Positions 61,701-64,000 of a stretch of DNA of 64,000 bases are shown here, in pieces. Numbering within the stretch: the first letter of the stretch is position 1; every line of letters begins with the position of its first letter. The stretch covers positions 14,374,309 through 14,438,308 of the forward strand of contig NC_092025.1 in the NCBI RefSeq assembly GCF_042242105.1. The letters are read 5' to 3'. The notes beneath the pieces are model-generated. The model did no database searches and was not told the DNA's origin. It was given only the letters and a program-made list of their open reading frames with translations. The DNA comes from Pempheris klunzingeri. Lineage: Eukaryota > Chordata > Actinopteri > Acropomatiformes > Pempheridae. The translations under genes were made by a program, and so were the position numbers.

Positions 61701-63684
61701 TCCATTATGCAAACATCTCTGCTGGAATCCTCAGTTTTATGTAATTTTATTGTTCCGTACAGTACACTATCTCATTAATTCTCTGTAAGGTTGTGGCCTC
61801 AGTAAGAGGTGCATGTGGTGTGTGCGCGTGTGTGTGTGTGTGTGTACATGTTCTGTCAGCGTGTCGGCATCCAGAAGTTGTGTTGTTTAATTCCTCAGGG
61901 AAGAACGCAACCTCACCCCACCATCTGAAATTGAGTTGGAGAATAGGGGTGAATGTTAGGCCACTGAGTAATTGTTTTCTCCAAATGTGATTGGAATATT
62001 AGTGTACGCACATTAAATTAATAAGCTTTCTTTTCTCACAGTGCCCCGTCCTTTCGAAGACCATTATTTTTAAATAAGTTGTCAGCTGTTGTCAAGTGGG
62101 ACCTTTGTCTCGACGGCCCCCTGTATTGTTTAATTTGCCTGCTATCCTCAGGTAGATGCAAATTAAAAATACTAATAGAGGTGTTGAATCACACATGAGA
62201 TAATGGGCACGTGTTAAATCATTGATGCTGGTTATGCTTCCTGAATCCCTAATTGATTAATGAATTTTCCCAGGATTAATGTGTCACATAGTGACTCTGA
62301 TTATTGTGAAAATGTTTTTGCTTTAATGATAAACCACTGCATTATTTTATTATATTCTATGTGACCTATATGTCGCTGAAGGATAGTTTTTACCAAGAAT
62401 TGTTGAGAATGAAAGACACTGAATTGTGTGGCCTGAGCTTTTTCATAGGAAATTGGCATGCGTGTATAATTATTCGCCCCCATGTGACGTTCTATTTATA
62501 CTTTTTATTCCTGTGAAAATTGCATTCACCATAGAGGTTTTCACGGTTCCTAAGTTGGACACAGACTGTGACCAAAGTCCAGCTAGGACCAAATTATATT
62601 CAGTCCAATCAGGTGGGATAGTCCTGTTGTATTGCTGCAAGCCTGGGGTCTCTGTTTCTATTACTCAAGTCAATCTAAATGGACTTGCTGCCAGATCTCA
62701 TCATGTGGTGTGTCATAATCACTGCAGGGCAATAATAATATTTTGAGTGTACTAAGAAGTGCAGGGAAAAACCACATGTATTGTTCATTTTTTCGTCCGC
62801 AGCTGGTCCACATTTGTTGGCCAGTGTTGGTGTTCTCTCTTCATTTGAATTGGTTTTTTTCCATGTCAGATTAGCCTCGTTTGAGACTGTCTTGGAGAAG
62901 GTTATCCACACATCTGTCTTGTTTAGAAACCCTTGAATTCAACACCTCCATCCGCGTCATCTGTAGTCTACAACAGTAGCTCCCAAAATGGGTGTTGCAA
63001 GATCTCTTCATTGCACTTCCATCACCACGTTTCATATTGGATTCGCAAACAAATCAAAGCAGGAGAACTTAGAAATACATATCAAATATGCAGTTATGCT
63101 TGAGCTAATGTCGGGACGGCTCATTCTTGCCGGTGGTCATAGTGGCACACTTTTCCAGGTGTGTGATCAAAAATAGCGACCGTCAGAGTAAGACTTGCCC
63201 ATAGTGCATGCAGTGTGTCAGTCTGTGTGAACAGGATTCTTCATCCTAGTATGAACGGAAAAACAGGATAAGGACTTGCCTGTCAGTGGAGTGAGATGTC
63301 GCTCTCTCCTCACATAGGAAAATACCTATGAAGGTCTGTCATGGTTTGAATCATTTTTGGACAGTTGAACTACAGAAGGTACCAAAGACCAGCCAACAGC
63401 AGGTAGACCGTAGACCACTGGAGAACTCACTTTACACAGATTTGGGCTTTTGGTTTCTATTTACATGAATTCACTTATCATTCTCTTGCAAGATTCATTT
63501 CTTAGATGGCGCTGGTTACAGACGTTAGAAATGTCTCTCCTCCAGATGTGGCTGCCCTTAAATCATTTTCTCCCCTCTGCAGGACGAGAGTCGAGTGAAG
63601 GTAACTGTGATGGAAGTCCAGCCAGTCGACCACAGGGAATACAGCAGGAGGCTCCTCGGTAACATCCGCAGATTGGCCAGATGA
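26091..63684 (+). CDS. rpa1: replication protein A 70 kDa DNA-binding subunit (RPA1)
   Basis: Seventeen exons join in frame into 659 residues (human 616): 26091-26123, 26636-26683, 27120-27198, 27355-27463, 27936-28027, 28119-28217, 36083-36347, 38300-38402, 38526-38594, 41055-41247, 45640-45776, 46353-46501, 48319-48448, 55092-55268, 55437-55544, 55784-55870, 63583-63684. All junctions are GT-AG. RPA1 is the main single-stranded-DNA-binding subunit of the RPA trimer in replication, repair and checkpoint signalling. The protein has an N-terminal OB fold (about 1-120), a linker (121-235), DBD-A and DBD-B (about 236-480) with the DNA-stacking Trp 258 and Trp 406 equivalents (human 212 and 361), and DBD-C with zinc ligands Cys 525, 530, 544 and 547. 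The extra length over human lies in the linker, where exon 7 holds a tandem SPxK array. Promoter shared with smyd4. Confidence 0.97.
26124..28118 (+). other. rpa1 introns 1-5
   Basis: Exons 2-5 lie inside this interval (coordinates in the rpa1 entry). Introns 1-3 are short and unremarkable. Intron 4 holds a dispersed repeat at 27526-27885. No additional gene is visible. Confidence 0.6.
27526..27885 (+). repeat. dispersed repeat family 4, copy 1 (rpa1 intron 4)
   Basis: It shares ordered blocks with 44455-44930: AATATCTCAGGAATGCCTTGAGG, TTTTGGCCATGACTCAAGAATT, CGCCATAACTCAGGAACAG and GGAGAGATTGTGATCATA each have a close counterpart there in the same order and orientation. The family has internal near-repeats of the 'ACTCAGGAAC' type. 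Confidence 0.65.
28119..28217 (+). CDS. rpa1: rpa1 exon 6: Ser/Pro-rich start of the linker
   Basis: This 99-nt exon encodes residues about 121-154, a low-complexity run of Ser, Pro and Ala with a SPQK motif at Ser125. That is an eleventh CDK-type S-P-x-K site, apart from the ten-copy array of the next exon. The acceptor is CTTGCAG and the donor GTGAGT. The intron that follows is 7.9 kb. Confidence 0.85.
28526..29836 (+). mobile_element. degraded Tc1-like DNA transposon in rpa1 intron 6
   Basis: The interval begins AGTGGACACCCC and ends GGTGTCCACC, matching inverted ends. The interior preserves Tc1-type landmarks in order: CTTCATGAAATGGGTTTCC (Leu-His-Glu-Met-Gly-Phe), GTGTTCTTTGGAGTGATAAA (Val-Leu-Trp-Ser-Asp-Lys, with one frame shift) and a [18 protein letters not shown] segment starting near 29565. 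Many substitutions and small indels separate these blocks, so it is non-functional. Full outer termini and the target duplication are not clear. Confidence 0.7.
29559..29756 (+). pseudogene. transposase C-terminal relic of the intron 6 transposon
   Basis: The frame starting at 29559 reads through [18 protein letters not shown] and stops at a TGA close to 29637. The downstream bases resume a related frame (including [17 protein letters not shown]) to a TAG near 29754. The broken frame marks a dead transposase. The family is inferred from the DWPxQSPDxNPxE signature. Confidence 0.65.
32370..33010 (-). mobile_element. 5'-truncated LINE (non-LTR retrotransposon) 3' fragment
   Basis: On the minus strand, 32697-32945 encodes a run including [20 protein letters not shown] and [17 protein letters not shown], a segment I know from the end of reverse-transcriptase proteins of fish LINEs. 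It continues toward RRSFLPAAV after a stop. The low-coordinate end begins TTCCTTTATTAGTCCCAC, the family's usual 3' tail. Similarity stops near 33010, consistent with 5' truncation on insertion. The clade (L2/CR1/Rex-like) is not resolved. Confidence 0.7.
35402..35815 (+). mobile_element. LINE 3' fragment, opposite orientation to 32370-33010
   Basis: The plus-strand frame reads [21 protein letters not shown] and onward, homologous to the RLLHP-to-LPAAV region of the minus-strand LINE fragment. The segment ends with GGGATCAATAAAGTTTATTT, a polyadenylation-like 3' tail. It is much shorter than a full element. Confidence 0.6.
36083..36347 (+). CDS. rpa1: rpa1 exon 7: linker with ten tandem S-P-x-K pentapeptides
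   Basis: This exon encodes residues 154-242. An Arg-Gly stretch (PPRGRGRGF, 158-166) is followed by ten uninterrupted five-residue units from Ser170 to Ala219, with serines every five residues. The fourth-position lysine is invariant and the third position is Met, Ser, Thr or Ala. The exon then enters DBD-A at [13 protein letters not shown], which matches human VVPIASLTPYQSK and anchors the reading frame. The acceptor is TTTGCCAG and the donor GTAAGT. Confidence 0.93.
36130..36279 (+). repeat. 15-bp coding minisatellite (10 units) in rpa1 exon 7
   Basis: Ten 15-bp units encode S-P-x-K-A or S-P-x-K-F. The first six alternate in a 30-bp higher-order unit (SPMKA + SPSKF); the last four vary more. 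Because the unit length is a multiple of three, long stop-free frames occur on both strands here. They are by-products. Confidence 0.95.
37732..37764. repeat. poly(T) run in rpa1 intron 7
   Basis: An uninterrupted run of 33 T in the sense strand. It may be the A-tail of a retroposed element in reverse, but I recognise no element beside it. Confidence 0.9.
38595..41054 (+). other. rpa1 intron 9
   Basis: 2.46 kb without recognisable exon or repeat class. Open frames at 38977-39216, 39343-39585 and 40484-40666 have no domain. Confidence 0.45.
43126..43153. repeat. (ATT)n microsatellite
   Basis: About nine uninterrupted ATT units in rpa1 intron 10. Confidence 0.85.
44455..44930 (+). repeat. dispersed repeat family 4, copy 2 (rpa1 intron 10)
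   Basis: Blocks such as ATATCTCAGCAACACCTTGAGG, TTTTGGCTATAACCCAAGAATT, CGCCATAACTCAGGAACAG and GGAGATTGTGATTATAC follow the same order as in copy 1 at 27526-27885. This copy is longer and retains a middle section that copy 1 lacks. Confidence 0.65.
46502..48318 (+). other. rpa1 intron 12
   Basis: 1.8 kb with CA/GT-rich patches and, near its 3' end, an (ATGT)n tract that is complementary to repeats beyond exon 13. No exon is visible. Confidence 0.5.
48202..48242. repeat. (ATGT)n tetranucleotide repeat upstream of rpa1 exon 13
   Basis: About ten ATGT/GTAT units end roughly 75 bp before the exon 13 acceptor. Confidence 0.95.
48319..48448 (+). CDS. rpa1: rpa1 exon 13, flanked by complementary repeats
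   Basis: This 130-nt exon encodes residues 459-502, linking DBD-B to DBD-C, from the split Trp codon to GQGEK (human GQGDK). The acceptor is CTACAG. The donor is GTGAAG, which has A rather than G at +5 and so is weaker than the other donors of this gene. Its length is not a multiple of three, so skipping would shift the frame. Confidence 0.92.
48456..48510. repeat. (CATA)n-rich repeat immediately downstream of rpa1 exon 13
   Basis: Imperfect GCATACGTGT units pass into CATACATACATG units starting about 8 bp after the exon. The sequence is complementary to the (ATGT)n tract before the exon. Confidence 0.9.
48612..48800. repeat. dispersed repeat family 3 fragment
   Basis: Blocks such as GTCCAAAACCCAAAGATATTC and a terminal CGATTCAGCTCTACAATGA-like end match a family of short palindromic repeats in fish. 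The better preserved copy in this window is 18125-18425. Confidence 0.45.
52735..52777. repeat. (GT)n microsatellite in rpa1 intron 13
   Basis: About 20 GT units, nearly uninterrupted. Confidence 0.9.
55092..55268 (+). CDS. rpa1: rpa1 exon 14: zinc-ribbon of DBD-C
   Basis: This exon encodes residues 503-561. It holds the four zinc ligands in the spacing C-x4-C-x13-C-x2-C (Cys 525, 530, 544, 547) inside a stretch almost identical to human RPA1 ([18 protein letters not shown]). It is the most conserved exon of the gene. Confidence 0.96.
55729..55776. repeat. (GT)n microsatellite abutting the rpa1 exon 16 acceptor
   Basis: About 24 GT units are followed only by TTCCTGAG before exon 16 begins at 55784. 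The repeat occupies the place of the polypyrimidine tract. Confidence 0.95.
55784..55870 (+). CDS. rpa1: rpa1 exon 16, acceptor preceded by a (TG)n tract
   Basis: This 87-nt exon encodes 29 residues (598-626) matching human EQAFEEVFQNANF and onward. The 3' splice site is (TG)n-TTCCTGAG|GAC. The donor is GTAAGT. The exon is phase 0 on both sides, so its omission would keep the reading frame. Confidence 0.9.
61197..61640 (-). repeat. dispersed repeat family 1 copy with an internal inverted repeat
   Basis: Reverse-orientation blocks such as GTGATCACCAAAGTAATCACAA, TTCATCCTCTGGGGACCATTAA and GTTATGTAAGTCTGGACC identify the family. A 21-bp inverted repeat (61390-61410 with 61446-61466, one mismatch) lies in the middle and is not seen in the other copies. 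Confidence 0.55.
61827..61846. repeat. short (GT)n tract
   Basis: About ten GT units in rpa1 intron 16. Confidence 0.8.
63583..63684 (+). CDS. rpa1: rpa1 terminal exon 17 with stop codon
   Basis: This exon encodes the last 33 residues ([20 protein letters not shown] and onward), aligned with human [20 protein letters not shown]. It stops with TGA at 63682-63684. The final residues (NIRRLAR) are one helix turn shorter than the human end. Confidence 0.95.
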   Translation, partial: DESRVKVTVMEVQPVDHREYSRRLLGNIRRLAR

Positions 63685-64000
63685 ACGTGGTCCCAGTCAT
63701 CCAAACGGCTGCCTGGTGACGTACGTGTCTTCAACTGGTATCTGACTGGTGTCCGACTTTTTCCAACAAGATAGCAGCATATCTGACTGAGGCAGCAGAG
63801 GGGCGGCCAGTGATTCATCTGATTAAATGGCAGCCAAACAAAAGACTGATATTCAGTTACTCATTTCCTTCAACAGGCCATTTTCCAACTCTGAAAATGT
63901 GATGGAAGCGACTTTTACCTTTTTAATTTATTGATATTTTAAAGCACAGGTCCGGCTGTTTGAGGACATAGAATTGCGCTTTAGACCTGCTTACATTTTT
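63685..64000 (+). other. rpa1 3' untranslated region, runs toward the window edge
   Basis: No further coding sequence is seen after the rpa1 stop. A GATTAAATGG at about 63820 contains an ATTAAA hexamer that could serve as a polyadenylation signal, but the true 3' end may lie beyond the window. Confidence 0.45.

Larger units (their letters stand above)
55871..63582 (+). other. rpa1 intron 16 (7.7 kb)
   Basis: The last intron is AT-rich with many TAATTA cores. It contains candidate conserved blocks at 56940-57080 and 62036-62290, a family 1 repeat at 61197-61640, a G run near 60330-60341, (GAAT)n near 61051-61070 and a (GT)n tract near 61827-61846. No exon is recognisable on either strand. Confidence 0.5.

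Overview
The window is nuclear DNA from a vertebrate, most likely a percomorph teleost fish. The reasons are: split genes with GT-AG introns, protein sequences close to but clearly diverged from the human orthologues, abundant dinucleotide and tetranucleotide microsatellites, Tc1/mariner-type transposon relics, LINE 3' fragments, and several dispersed repeat families that I know as common in fish genomes. I see no bacterial, phage, CRISPR or viral genes.

Three protein-coding genes are supported. (1) An intronless leucine-rich-repeat membrane protein of the trophoblast glycoprotein (TPBG/5T4/WAIF) family lies on the minus strand at 3840-4913. (2) smyd4 (TPR + MYND + split SET domain) lies on the minus strand at 19564-25476. 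I could join ten exons without a frame break into 777 codons. (3) rpa1, the large subunit of replication protein A, lies on the plus strand at 26091-63684. Seventeen exons join into 659 codons plus stop. smyd4 and rpa1 are head to head, with 614 bp between start codons, an arrangement also found in human 17p13.3, so the gap is probably a shared bidirectional promoter.

Layout: 1-3839 has no gene but carries a 0.57 kb Tc1-type relic with terminal inverted repeats and TA target duplication. 3840-4913 is the TPBG-family gene, followed upstream by a long GA microsatellite. About 4.95-19.5 kb is gene-free and repeat-bearing. 19.5-25.5 kb is smyd4, 25.5-26.1 kb the shared promoter, and 26.1-63.7 kb rpa1. 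The rpa1 introns are large (introns 6, 13 and 16 are each 6.6-7.9 kb) and hold transposon relics, two LINE fragments in opposite orientation, two copies of one dispersed repeat, microsatellites and candidate conserved non-coding blocks. 63685-64000 is 3' UTR or flank.

The most unusual observation is in rpa1 exon 7. The flexible linker between the N-terminal protein-interaction OB fold and DNA-binding domain A contains ten uninterrupted pentapeptides of the form S-P-x-K-(A/F). Each is a full CDK consensus site and also resembles histone SPKK DNA-binding motifs. Human RPA1, as I know it, has no such array. Two further rpa1 exons have splice-site surroundings that could affect splicing: exon 16 has a (TG)n tract directly at its acceptor, and exon 13 is bracketed by complementary tetranucleotide repeats.
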